DNA from: an uncultured Collinsella sp.
GTDB lineage: Bacteria; Actinomycetota; Coriobacteriia; Coriobacteriales; Coriobacteriaceae
Direction: 5' to 3'
Length of the DNA stretch: 64,000 nt
NCBI GenBank assembly: GCA_958354105.1
Contig: CATWVA010000007.1
Location: 9,069-73,068, forward strand
Each line of letters begins with the position of its first letter. Position 1 is the first letter of the stretch. The position numbers and the translations under genes were made by a program. The notes under the pieces are model-generated. The model was not told where the DNA came from. It did no database searches and saw only the letters and a program-made list of their open reading frames with translations. Below are positions 27,629 through 35,494 of the stretch, one piece after another.

Positions 27629-28353
27629 GCCGCCACCTCCCCGCGCGCTCGTCGCCCTTCCCGGCAGAAGCTCATGAAGAGTTCCTCGAGGTCCTGCCCG
27701 GGCCGAAGCGCATCCTCGTAGGCGAGGCGCCCCCCGCAGATGATGCCGATGGTGTCCGCCATCTGCTGCACCTCGGAGAGGATGTGGCTCGAGACGATCA
27801 CCGTCGTACCCGCCGCCGCGAAGCCGCGGATCTGGTCGCGCAGCTCCTCGATGCCGATGGGGTCGAGCCCGTTGGTGGGCTCGTCGAGCACGAGCAGGCG
27901 TGGCCGGGCGATCAGCGCCAGCGCGAGCCCCAGGCGCTGCCGCATGCCCATCGAGAAGCGCCCGGCGCGCTTCTTCCCGGTGTCCGCGAGGTCCACGGCG
28001 GCGAGCACCTCATCTATGCGGCTCTCGGGAAGGCCCAGCAGCGTGGTGCGCACGCGCAGGTTCTCGCGCGCGGTGAGGTTGGGGTAGAGCGGCGCCTCCT
28101 CGATGAGGCTGCCGATTGCGTAGAGGTCCTCGCGGCGCCAGGCGTGCCCGGCAAAGAGGATCTCCCCGGCCGTCGGCCGCAGCATCCCGCAGATCATCTT
28201 GAGCGTTGTCGACTTGCCGGCGCCGTTGGGACCGAGCAGCCCGTACACCTCGCCCTCGCGGATATGAAGGCTCACGTCGGCCACGGCGTCCTGCGCCTGG
28301 TCGCCGCGGCCGAAGCGCTTGGTGAGCCCGCGCGTCTCGAGCATGTAACCCAT
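27625..28353 (-). CDS. ABC transporter ATPase, LanF/MutF-like
   Basis: A 242-residue ATPase: Walker [11 protein letters not shown] (residues 40-49), the Q-loop region in which the usual Gln is Glu (IEEAPLYPNLTA), signature FSMGMRQRLGLA, Walker B LLVLDEPTNGLD and a switch His. The E-loop in place of a Q-loop (PLYPNLT, IEEAP) is a known mark of the lantibiotic-protection ATPases. AAGGA lies seven bases before the ATG. First gene of the six-gene minus-strand cluster. Confidence 0.9.
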   Translation of the reverse strand: MGYMLETRGLTKRFGRGDQAQDAVADVSLHIREGEVYGLLGPNGAGKSTTLKMICGMLRPTAGEILFAGHAWRREDLYAIGSLIEEAPLYPNLTARENLRVRTTLLGLPESRIDEVLAAVDLADTGKKRAGRFSMGMRQRLGLALALIARPRLLVLDEPTNGLDPIGIEELRDQIRGFAAAGTTVIVSSHILSEVQQMADTIGIICGGRLAYEDALRPGQDLEELFMSFCREGRRARGEVAA

Positions 28354-28749
28354 GGGTTTATCCTTTCTCTTCCGGGAGCGCGGGCCGAGTCACCGTGCCC
28401 GCGCGCCTTACCTTTCGGGTTCACCATCCATGGTGGGGCGTGTTTCTAACGAAGCCGTAACGGCCGTTGGGCTCTTTTGGCGCCAACCCTTCTCGACCCG
28501 CACATCATGATTAATTTGCTTAAGGCAACAACTTTCCCGATCGATGTAATCACCGAATCAAAACGTGTACATCAGCCATCAAAGATGCCGAAAAATGTCA
28601 TATTTGGAGGCTGATGTACACAAATGCAGAATGCCGCACAACCCAGTAGCATCCTCCATATGTCTGGACTCTCTATGCTTACGCTGGATAGACATCGCCG
28701 GAACGGGTATAGTATCGAAAGTTTTGTCGTTAACCAGCGGGGGAGTCCT
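28354..28749. other. Divergent intergenic region between the exporter cluster and the CDP-alcohol transferase gene
   Basis: No gene. The left third keeps the very high GC of the exporter cluster and the right part is AT-richer, so the compositional border lies here. A 10-bp palindrome AACGGCCGTT at 28459-28468 could be an operator for the response regulator, but this is only a guess. A TATAGT hexamer at 28709-28714 lacks a good -35 box. Confidence 0.4.
28565..28621. repeat. Inverted repeat with perfect 13-bp arms
   Basis: GTGTACATCAGCC (28565-28577) is the exact reverse complement of 28609-28621, with a 31-nt AT-rich centre. It lies about 130 bp before the CDP-alcohol transferase start and could be an operator pair or an RNA hairpin. 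Confidence 0.6.
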
Positions 28750-29454
28750 GTGGGCATCAAAAAGAAGATCAAAAAGGAGCTTATCGGCACTTCCGATTAC
28801 CCGTCGAATAAGATCTTTACGATCTCCAATTTCATCACCTTTACGCGCCTGATCCTCACCCTGGTATTTCTGTACCTGTTTGTGACGGATAACAACCGCG
28901 TCATCGCCATCGTTATCTACGCCGTTGCCGCCTCCACCGACTGGATGGACGGTCAGATCGCCCGCATGACCAAGACGGTCTCGTGGCTCGGCAAGGTCAT
29001 GGATCCCATCTGCGACCGTGCGCTGCTGTTCACCGGCGTACTTGGGCTGGTGGTTCGCGGAGAGCTGCCAATCTGGGTCTGCGTGCTCATTATTGGCCGC
29101 GACATCTATCTGGGCATCGGCACGCTTATCGTGCGTCATTATCACCGTCGCCCCATCGATGTCGTCTTTCCCGGAAAGATTGCCACTGCACTGCTCATGA
29201 CCGGCTTCTCGCTCATGCTGCTCGGGTTCCCCGTTATTGACGGCCTGCATCTTTTACCTTCAACCCTTACGGCCTTCCCGGGCCTCAACGGAAGCTCGGT
29301 GCCCCTCGGCATCTTCTTTGTGTACGGCGGCGTGATCTTCTCCATGCTCACGGCTGTCATCTATTCCATTAAGGGCGGAGTGGCCATTAAACAGGCTCTC
29401 GCGCATCCCGAGGACGAGGACATCGACTTTCTGAACCCTGAAATCGAAGACTGA
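28750..29454 (+). CDS. CDP-alcohol phosphatidyltransferase (PgsA-like)
   Basis: A 234-residue membrane enzyme started at a GTG with GGGGGAG upstream. The family motif DX2DGX2ARX8GX3DX3D is complete (DWMDGQIAR...GKVMDPICD). About five membrane segments; the C-terminus is acidic. A second family member at 49660-50298 is the better candidate for standard PgsA, so this one may make another phospholipid. In mycobacteria a pgsA2 gene also lies near garA and its MerR partner, which are the next two genes here. Confidence 0.88.
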   Translation: MGIKKKIKKELIGTSDYPSNKIFTISNFITFTRLILTLVFLYLFVTDNNRVIAIVIYAVAASTDWMDGQIARMTKTVSWLGKVMDPICDRALLFTGVLGLVVRGELPIWVCVLIIGRDIYLGIGTLIVRHYHRRPIDVVFPGKIATALLMTGFSLMLLGFPVIDGLHLLPSTLTAFPGLNGSSVPLGIFFVYGGVIFSMLTAVIYSIKGGVAIKQALAHPEDEDIDFLNPEIED

Positions 29455-29520
29455 TTCGTTGGGGTATGATTACGTACGGTTCATTATTTGCGGCACGTCC
29501 GCGATAAGTTAGGGGTTGTC

Positions 29521-29955
29521 ATGGACAACATGGTTAACAATATGCCTCAGAATGATAAGACTGCTGACGCTACCTGCGTATTCCGCGTGCCTTCAAGCGA
29601 CGTCACCGTTCCCGACCTCATGGCCAACGTGCGCATCACCGCCCCCGTTCTGTCCATCGTCAAGGGTCCGCAGACTGGTGCCGCCTTTGAGCTCGAGGAC
29701 GACGTGACCACCATCGGCCGCGATCCTGCGAACGGCATCTTCCTCAATGACATGACCGTATCGCGCAGCCACGCGCGCATTATCCGCGAGGGCCTCGGCG
29801 CTCGCATCGAGGACTTGGGCTCGCTCAATGGCACCTGGGTCGACGGTGCCATCGTCAATGCAGCCCCGCTGCACGACGGTTCTTCCGTCCAGATCGGTAC
29901 GTTTACGCTCATCTACCACGAGAGCACGCCGGAGCGCATCGAAACCGGTGAGTAG
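29521..29955 (+). CDS. FHA-domain protein, GarA/OdhI-like
   Basis: A 144-residue protein. The FHA domain spans about residues 38-135: IGRDPANGIFLND, VSRSHARI (the phosphothreonine-binding Ser/His) and GSLNGTW. Near residue 20 is DATCVFR, which matches the regulatory ETTSVFR peptide of GarA/OdhI at the second threonine. In those proteins a kinase phosphorylates this site and the FHA domain then folds onto it, controlling 2-oxoglutarate and glutamate metabolism. The following MerR gene matches the GarA and OdhI neighbourhoods. Whether this protein has the same targets here is inference. Confidence 0.85.
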   Translation: MDNMVNNMPQNDKTADATCVFRVPSSDVTVPDLMANVRITAPVLSIVKGPQTGAAFELEDDVTTIGRDPANGIFLNDMTVSRSHARIIREGLGARIEDLGSLNGTWVDGAIVNAAPLHDGSSVQIGTFTLIYHESTPERIETGE

Positions 29956-29958
29956 GGC

Positions 29959-30837
29959 ATGGCCGAACGCAACTATCTGAGTATCGGCCAAGTCGTCAAC
30001 CTACTTCGAGGCGCATACCCCGATCTTTCGAACTCAAAAATTAGATTTCTAGAAGATGAGGGGCTCATTACCCCTCATCGTACGCCTAAGGGATACCGTC
30101 AGTACTCTAAGGAGGACGTTGATCGCCTGGAGGTCATCCTGCACTTGCAGAAGACCCGCTACATGCCGCTCAACGTGATTAAGCAGCGCTTGGAAAACGC
30201 CACGGACCTGTCAACGCTCGCCTACGAGGTGGGCTTGCTGTCCGATGTTCCGCTTAAGACGGAGCCCAAGGAGACCAAACAAAAGCTGCATCCCATCGAG
30301 ACCATTCCCGATATGCTGGGCGTCGAGATCTCGTTTATCCGCTCCCTGGCCGAAAACGACCTCATTCGCATCATCAAGAGCCCGCAGAACCGCGAGCTTG
30401 TCGATGGCCGCGATTTCCCGATCATCCGTTACTGCTCCGAGCTTTCACGTTTCCATATCGAGCCGCGAAACCTGCGCCAGTACGTATCTTCGGCAAACCG
30501 CGAGTCCTCGATGTTTGAGCAGGTGCTCGTGAGTATGCTCGGCATGGACACTTCCGACGACGAACGCGACGCCAAGCTCGAGCGTGCGTTTAAGAAGCTT
30601 CACGACCTGACCGAAGGTGTGCACACTGCGCTGCTCAAGAACCGCGTTTTTGAGTCTCTCAATGCCGTGGTCGAGGACGCCGACATCGATGCACTCGATG
30701 AGGAAATCACTCGCTCCGAGTCCACCAAAGCCAAAAACGAAGAGATAGCCACGCCGGCTTCGCACGAGGATTCTCTCGTAAAGCCGCTCAAGGTCGTCGC
30801 CCCTTCGCACTCCGGTACCGCCACGGCGGGCAAATAA
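29959..30837 (+). CDS. MerR-family regulator (FtsR-like neighbour of GarA)
   Basis: A 292-residue protein with an N-terminal MerR winged helix (LSIGQVVNLL...IRFLEDEGLITPHRTPKGYRQYSKEDVDRLEVI), then a second HTH-like segment and a helical C-terminus with Asp/Glu-rich tail. It starts three bases after the FHA gene. The FHA-MerR pair is conserved in Actinobacteria, where the MerR member (FtsR in corynebacteria) controls ftsZ; I infer orthology from position and length. Confidence 0.82.
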   Translation: MAERNYLSIGQVVNLLRGAYPDLSNSKIRFLEDEGLITPHRTPKGYRQYSKEDVDRLEVILHLQKTRYMPLNVIKQRLENATDLSTLAYEVGLLSDVPLKTEPKETKQKLHPIETIPDMLGVEISFIRSLAENDLIRIIKSPQNRELVDGRDFPIIRYCSELSRFHIEPRNLRQYVSSANRESSMFEQVLVSMLGMDTSDDERDAKLERAFKKLHDLTEGVHTALLKNRVFESLNAVVEDADIDALDEEITRSESTKAKNEEIATPASHEDSLVKPLKVVAPSHSGTATAGK

Positions 30838-30877
30838 CCGCTGCCGCTTATCCGGCAACCCATTGAAAGGTCATGCA

Positions 30878-31408
30878 ATGTACGACTTCGAATCTCAAAT
30901 CGTCGACATCCCCGACTATCCCGAGCCCGGAGTCATCTTTAAAGACATCACGCCGCTCTTTGGCAATCCCGAGGCGCTCAAAGCCATGACCGATACCCTC
31001 GCCGAGCACTTTGCCGGCATGGGAATCACCAAGGTCGTGGGTCCCGAGGCTCGCGGCTTTATGGTTGGCGTACCGGTGGCTGTAGCCCTTGGCGCCGGCT
31101 TTGTTCCCGCACGTAAACCGGGCAAGCTGCCGCGCGAGACCGTAAGCCAGAGCTACGAGCTCGAGTACGGCACCGATTCAATTGAGATCCATGCCGACGC
31201 TATCAGCTCTAAAGATACCGTGTTAATTCTGGACGACTTGGTCGCGACGGGCGGAACCGTCGAGGCAACAGGTAAACTGGTGCGAGATATGGGCGCAAAG
31301 CTTATCGGTTACGGTTGTATACTTGAGCTTGCGTTTCTCAACCCGCGCGAGAAGCTCACGCCGTCTGATGACGATGTGGAGCTCTTTAGCCTGGTGACGG
31401 TAGACTAG
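30878..31408 (+). CDS. apt: Adenine phosphoribosyltransferase
   Basis: A 176-residue type I phosphoribosyltransferase converting adenine and PRPP to AMP. Signatures: IPDYPEPGVIFKDITPLF near the start, GPEARGF, ARKPGKLP, and the PRPP-binding ILDDLVATGGT. Start chosen at the ATG giving MYDFE; a second ATG five codons upstream lacks a site. Confidence 0.95.
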   Translation: MYDFESQIVDIPDYPEPGVIFKDITPLFGNPEALKAMTDTLAEHFAGMGITKVVGPEARGFMVGVPVAVALGAGFVPARKPGKLPRETVSQSYELEYGTDSIEIHADAISSKDTVLILDDLVATGGTVEATGKLVRDMGAKLIGYGCILELAFLNPREKLTPSDDDVELFSLVTVD

Positions 31409-31440
31409 CCGTTACCCTTAGTTACTGGAAAGGAAGCTAC

Positions 31441-32568
31441 ATGCGCACAGCAAACACGCACAAAAACATGGCACGCTGCGCTGCTACGGCAACCCTCGCT
31501 TGTGTTTTGGGCTTGGGCCTCGCGGCTCCTGCCTACGCCGATACCGCATCCGACCTTGCCGCTGCTCGTACGAAGCTCGAGCAGATCGGCACCCAAACCC
31601 AGCAGATTTACGATGAGCTCGCCACGCAGACGCAGGCGCTCGACCAGACTGCTGGCGAGATCACGCAAAAGCAGCAGGAGATCGCCGATGGTCAGGCCAA
31701 GCTCTCGACCTATGTCGCCGGCGAGTACAAAACCGGCGGTCTGAGCCTGCTTCAGGTTCTGACCGGCGTCGATGACCTGAGCGATATGCTCAACCGTCTG
31801 TTCTACTACGGCAAAGTTTCCGATAAGCAGGCTCAGACCATTCAAGAGGTCAAGGAACTCAAGCAGCAGCTCACCGATAAGCAGGCCGAGCAGGAGAAGA
31901 ACGTCGCCACCACGCAAAAGAAGGTCGACGAGCTTAACGCCCAGCAGGCTGAAGCCCAGAACGTCGTAAACTCTCTGGATTCTCAGCTGCAGGCTGAGCT
32001 CGCCGCCGAGGCCGAGGCCAACGCCGCGCTGCAGGCCGGTATCAACGCCAGTACCGCCGAGAAGGCCACGGTGAGCAACGAGACTGCCGGTACGACCGAG
32101 AACGCCAACAACGGTGGCCAGACCAGCAATAACAACAACCAGGGCGGTAACACTCCGGCTCCTACGCCGGCACCTGCTCCGACGCCGCAGCCCTCCACGC
32201 CTGCTCCGGCTCCGACGCCTTCTGCTCCGAGCCAGTCCGTCGATGGCGGTTCTGTTGTCTCGCGTGCATACAGCAAGCTTGGTTGCGCTTATTCCTGGGG
32301 CGGAATTGGCCCGAACAGCTTCGACTGCTCTGGTTTTGTTAGCTACTGCCTCACTGGCCGCTATTGTCGCCTAGGCACCACGGGCACCTTTATGGGCTGG
32401 ACGCGTGTGTCCGATCCGCAGCCCGGTGACGTTGTGGTCAACTCGTACCACACCGGCATTTACATCGGTGGTGGTCAGATGATTCATGCTTCCGACTACA
32501 ACACGGGCGTTATCATCAGCTCCGTTGCCGCCGGCATGAACAACAACTATATCTTCGTTCGCTACTAA
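31441..32568 (+). CDS. Secreted NlpC/P60 peptidoglycan endopeptidase with coiled coil
   Basis: A 375-residue exported protein. A signal peptide (cleavage probably after AAPAYA, near residue 33) is followed by a coiled coil (about 35-205), an Asn/Gly then Pro/Ala/Thr-rich linker with repeated PTPAPAP units, and an NlpC/P60 domain at the C-terminus. Catalytic Cys lies in FDCSGF (near 297), His in YHTGIYIG (near 337), and a third polar residue in MIHASDY. It resembles RipA/CwlO-type hydrolases that separate daughter cells. GGAAAGGAAG precedes the start. Confidence 0.92.
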   Translation: MRTANTHKNMARCAATATLACVLGLGLAAPAYADTASDLAAARTKLEQIGTQTQQIYDELATQTQALDQTAGEITQKQQEIADGQAKLSTYVAGEYKTGGLSLLQVLTGVDDLSDMLNRLFYYGKVSDKQAQTIQEVKELKQQLTDKQAEQEKNVATTQKKVDELNAQQAEAQNVVNSLDSQLQAELAAEAEANAALQAGINASTAEKATVSNETAGTTENANNGGQTSNNNNQGGNTPAPTPAPAPTPQPSTPAPAPTPSAPSQSVDGGSVVSRAYSKLGCAYSWGGIGPNSFDCSGFVSYCLTGRYCRLGTTGTFMGWTRVSDPQPGDVVVNSYHTGIYIGGGQMIHASDYNTGVIISSVAAGMNNNYIFVRY

Positions 32569-32591
32569 GTATTCAGATAAAACAAACGGAG

Positions 32592-32631
32592 ATGGACCTC
32601 GTGGCTTTGAGTCATGGGGTCCATTCTTTTG
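32592..32631 (+). terminator. Terminator of the NlpC/P60 gene
   Basis: A seven-base-pair stem ATGGACC/GGTCCAT (32592-32598 with 32618-32624) followed by TTCTTTT. Confidence 0.7.
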
Positions 32632-32643
32632 CCTTTAGTGCAG

Positions 32644-32676
32644 GCCGCTATCTAGTTTTGAATACTAGATAGCGGC
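32644..32676. promoter_or_regulatory. Palindromic operator-like site before degV
   Basis: Perfect 12-bp arms (32644-32655 with 32665-32676) around a nine-base centre, 21 bp upstream of a TATAAT box at 32698-32703. The inner 25 bp recur imperfectly at 34323-34347, before the DUF1836 gene. It could alternatively act as an RNA hairpin for the upstream gene, but it has no T tract. Confidence 0.55.
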
Positions 32677-32732
32677 CCAATCGGTCAGCAAGAAGGCTAT
32701 AATTGTATGGGAGCAATTAGAAAGGACCCTCT

Positions 32733-33599
32733 ATGAGCTGGGCACTTATCTCAGATTCAAGCTGCAACCTCCGCGATTGGCAACCGACCGCACCCCATAC
32801 CACCTTTGCATTTGCGCCCCTCAAAATTCGAGTGGGGGAGCGTGAATTCGTGGATGACCTTTCGCTCGACGTTCATGAGCTCAACTGCGCTGTTCAGGCG
32901 GAGACGAACGCTTCTTCGAGCGCTTGTCCCAGCGTAGGGGAGTGGGCCGAGCTCTTCAAATTAGCAGACAATACCATCTGCATGCCGATCTCTGAGGGCG
33001 TGTCGGGCAGCTACAACGCCGCCGCCACGGCTCGCGATATGGTTCTTGCCGAGGAACCGGACCGCAATATTCATCTTGTCAATTCACGCGCAGCTGGCGG
33101 CAAAATGGACCTCATTTTCTTGCTGTTCGACCGCTATCTTGCAAGCAGTCCGGATATCTCATTCGAGGATGCTTGTGCATACTTCGATAGCCTTGAACAG
33201 AACAGCAAAATCCTCTTCAGCTTGTGCAATTACGAAAACCTCGCCAAGGCCGGACGTATCCCTAAGGCAGCCGGCGTCATTGCCAACAAGCTCAATATTC
33301 GCATTTTGGGCACGGCGAGTGAGGCCGGCAAAATCGAACTCGTCGGGCACACGCGTGGCGAAAAGAAGATGTTCAACAAGATCATCGACACCATGGAAGC
33401 CGAAGGTTTTACGGGCGGCGAGGTCGTTATCGACCATGTCGAGAATGAGACAGGCGCCCAAGCACTTGCCAGCCGAATTGTGGAGCGCTGGCCAGGCTCC
33501 AAGACTATCATCATGCCCTGTAACGGGCTAGATTCATACTATGCCGAAATGCATGGGCTCATTATCGGCTACGGCATGGGCGTGGCTTCGGGCCAATAA
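32733..33599 (+). CDS. DegV family fatty-acid-binding protein
   Basis: A 288-residue two-domain protein of the DegV/FakB type, which presents fatty acid to a FakA kinase. The start ALISDSSCNL, the ISEGVSGSYNAA loop with the lipid-binding Ser, and the C-terminal GNGLDSYYAEMHG-like region fit. No fakA gene is present in the window. The promoter carries the palindrome at 32644-32676. Confidence 0.88.
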   Translation: MSWALISDSSCNLRDWQPTAPHTTFAFAPLKIRVGEREFVDDLSLDVHELNCAVQAETNASSSACPSVGEWAELFKLADNTICMPISEGVSGSYNAAATARDMVLAEEPDRNIHLVNSRAAGGKMDLIFLLFDRYLASSPDISFEDACAYFDSLEQNSKILFSLCNYENLAKAGRIPKAAGVIANKLNIRILGTASEAGKIELVGHTRGEKKMFNKIIDTMEAEGFTGGEVVIDHVENETGAQALASRIVERWPGSKTIIMPCNGLDSYYAEMHGLIIGYGMGVASGQ

Positions 33600-33612
33600 C
33601 GTCCAACCAAGC

Positions 33613-33664
33613 AAAAATACGGGCGGGACAAAGTGACAGATGACCCTTTGCTCCGCCCGTTTTA
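33613..33664. terminator. Bidirectional terminator between degV and the DUF1836 gene
   Basis: ACGGGCGG and CCGCCCGT (33619-33626 with 33653-33660) form the stem base, with a second CAAAG/CTTTG helix inside. AAAAA on the left and TTTT on the right allow use from both strands by the two convergent genes. Confidence 0.8.
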
Positions 33665-33672
33665 TACGTCGG

Positions 33673-34284
33673 CTAGCTATTAAACCCATTAAACTTTAGA
33701 TAGCTCATCAGGTACGCCTTCGAAACGAAGGATGAAACCGCACTGCGCACAAGCAGCGACTCACGCGTTACCTGATGCGCCGTATCGGGAACCGGCGTCT
33801 GCTCGACGGAAAACGCCGAACGAATCGATGCCTCGAGCTGATCGACCACATAATCGAAGGCCGTCGGGGCATCGTAGCTCAAACGCTGAATGTTAAAGAG
33901 TGCCTGCACCGCAGCAATAGGTAACACCTGCTTAAAGAGGCAGATAGCGATCAAGCGGGCAATCTGCTCGCGGCCATATTGCTTTTTGACCGGAGCAGGC
34001 ACCAGGCCGACCTTCACGTAGTTATTGATCATCGATGGCGTAATGACAGGGTGCTCAACGCAAATGGACAGCGGCTCCATCCACAGCGCAACATACTCAA
34101 TGACCTGGTCGCGGTAGAGCGTCACATTGGGCAACTGGTTATAGCGCGGCAGACTCAACGTATTGAGTTTACGCACGATATCGGACTGAATGAATGCATC
34201 GGGTAGCACCGTGGGCTGAATATCCTCGGGCTTAATGCTGACCGACGAATCGGACATCGGAATAACGTATTTAGCGTGGTTCAT
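33673..34284 (-). CDS. DUF1836 protein, MerR-like transcription regulator candidate
   Basis: A 203-residue protein. Its central region (VEHPVITPSMINNYVKVGLVPAPVKKQYGREQIARL) has the helix-turn-helix and wing pattern of MerR-like regulators and is the core of DUF1836. GGAGGCC lies before the ATG. It is convergent with degV and has a copy of the degV upstream motif in its own promoter region, which suggests it may control both genes. Confidence 0.78.
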   Translation of the reverse strand: MNHAKYVIPMSDSSVSIKPEDIQPTVLPDAFIQSDIVRKLNTLSLPRYNQLPNVTLYRDQVIEYVALWMEPLSICVEHPVITPSMINNYVKVGLVPAPVKKQYGREQIARLIAICLFKQVLPIAAVQALFNIQRLSYDAPTAFDYVVDQLEASIRSAFSVEQTPVPDTAHQVTRESLLVRSAVSSFVSKAYLMSYLKFNGFNS

Positions 34285-34322
34285 AAGAGGCCTCCGTTCG
34301 TTTTCTATATTGTATTCTAGGT

Positions 34323-34347
34323 TATCTAGTTTTGCATACCACATAGC
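34323..34347. promoter_or_regulatory. Second copy of the degV operator-like motif
   Basis: TATCTAGTTTTG-C-ATAC followed by CACATAGC matches the core of 32649-32673 in sequence and in its 25-bp length. It lies 39 bp upstream of the DUF1836 start codon, near a TACAAT -10-like hexamer on the minus strand. Confidence 0.5.
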
Positions 34348-34358
34348 CGCCAAGAAAA

Positions 34359-34394
34359 TTGGCGGGACAGTGCACTGATGCTTCGTCCCGCCAT
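34359..34394 (-). terminator. Terminator of trxB
   Basis: GGCGGGAC and GTCCCGCC (34361-34368 with 34385-34392), followed on the minus strand by AATTTTCTT. Confidence 0.75.
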
Positions 34395-34437
34395 TTAGTA
34401 AATTGATAACAACCTTACATAAGATATATTATCGTAC

Positions 34438-35376
34438 TTATTCACGGAGAAACGCGTATGCGCTCGTTGCTGCTATGGCTCCGTCCGAAACGGCGGTCAC
34501 AACCTGGCGTAAACGCTTGGAACGGATATCGCCGGCTGCGAATAAGCCGGGCGTACGGGTGGCCATCGAATCGTCGGTGACAATGCCGCCGTCAGGAGCC
34601 AGATCGACTAGATGCTCAACCAGCTCGGTATGCGGCAGCATCCCCGTAAAGACAAAGATGCCAAACGAGCCAGGTTCAAATGACTCGGTATGAGTCTCAC
34701 CGGATGCATTGTCCTTAAAGGTGATCGTCGTTGGCATTGCTTCGCCCGAGAGCTCCACAATACTAGTTTGGTACCTAACTGTAATATTGTCCTTTTCGAG
34801 TACTTTCTGAACAACACCGTCAGGCGCACGAAACTGGTCGCGGCGCAGCACGATGGTCACGCTGGTGGCAATGTCTGACAGGAACAGCGCCTCTTCGCAT
34901 GCCGAATTGCCACCACCGATTACAAAGACCTGTTTGCCGCGGAAGAACATGCCGTCACATGTTGCGCAATATGAAACGCCACGACCGCGATACGTATCCT
35001 CGCCTGCGAAACCTGCCGGACGCGGCGTGGCACCCATGCAAGCGATAACGCTCGAGGCTAGCGTATCGCCCATATCGTGATGTACCGTAAACAACGCTGC
35101 ATCGGCATCGTAATCGATACCCGTAACCATGCTCCATGTAACCTGTGCTCCCAGGCCCTCTGCATGCTGCTGAAAACGCTCGCCGAGTTCGGCGCCACTC
35201 AGGAGCGGGAAACCCGGATAGTTCTCGACCTCATTGGTTGTGGCGATCTGCCCTCCCGACATGCCCTGCTCAATCACGGTCGTCGTCAGGTTGGCACGCG
35301 CAGCATAAATGGCGGCAGCATAGCCCGCGGGGCCGCCACCGATAATCGCAACATCGATCGGCTTATCGGTAGTCAT
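34438..35376 (-). CDS. trxB: Thioredoxin reductase
   Basis: A 312-residue FAD/NADPH flavoprotein. FAD-binding GGGPAGYAAAIYAARA near residue 13, redox-active CATC near residue 137, NADPH-binding GGGNSACEEA and the C-terminal FAD motif GLFAAGDIR are present. GAAAGGA precedes the ATG. Thioredoxin itself is not in the window. Divergent from the glycosyltransferase gene. Confidence 0.94.
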   Translation of the reverse strand: MTTDKPIDVAIIGGGPAGYAAAIYAARANLTTTVIEQGMSGGQIATTNEVENYPGFPLLSGAELGERFQQHAEGLGAQVTWSMVTGIDYDADAALFTVHHDMGDTLASSVIACMGATPRPAGFAGEDTYRGRGVSYCATCDGMFFRGKQVFVIGGGNSACEEALFLSDIATSVTIVLRRDQFRAPDGVVQKVLEKDNITVRYQTSIVELSGEAMPTTITFKDNASGETHTESFEPGSFGIFVFTGMLPHTELVEHLVDLAPDGGIVTDDSMATRTPGLFAAGDIRSKRLRQVVTAVSDGAIAATSAYAFLRE

Positions 35377-35494
35377 GAAGCGTCCTTTCGTCGAAACGTT
35401 GTCGTTCTTTGCGCTCGTACCCAAATTTACGTGAACGTGACACTCATGCACTACAATGATAAAACCGAATTACAAAGCTGAAGGGGAGTTATCG

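Noticed and set aside
24104..28449. Very long open frames on both strands opposite the exporter and kinase genes
   Set aside because: Extreme GC content removes stop codons from every frame. The products are Arg/Ala/Gly-rich with no domains, while the chosen frames contain intact family motifs.
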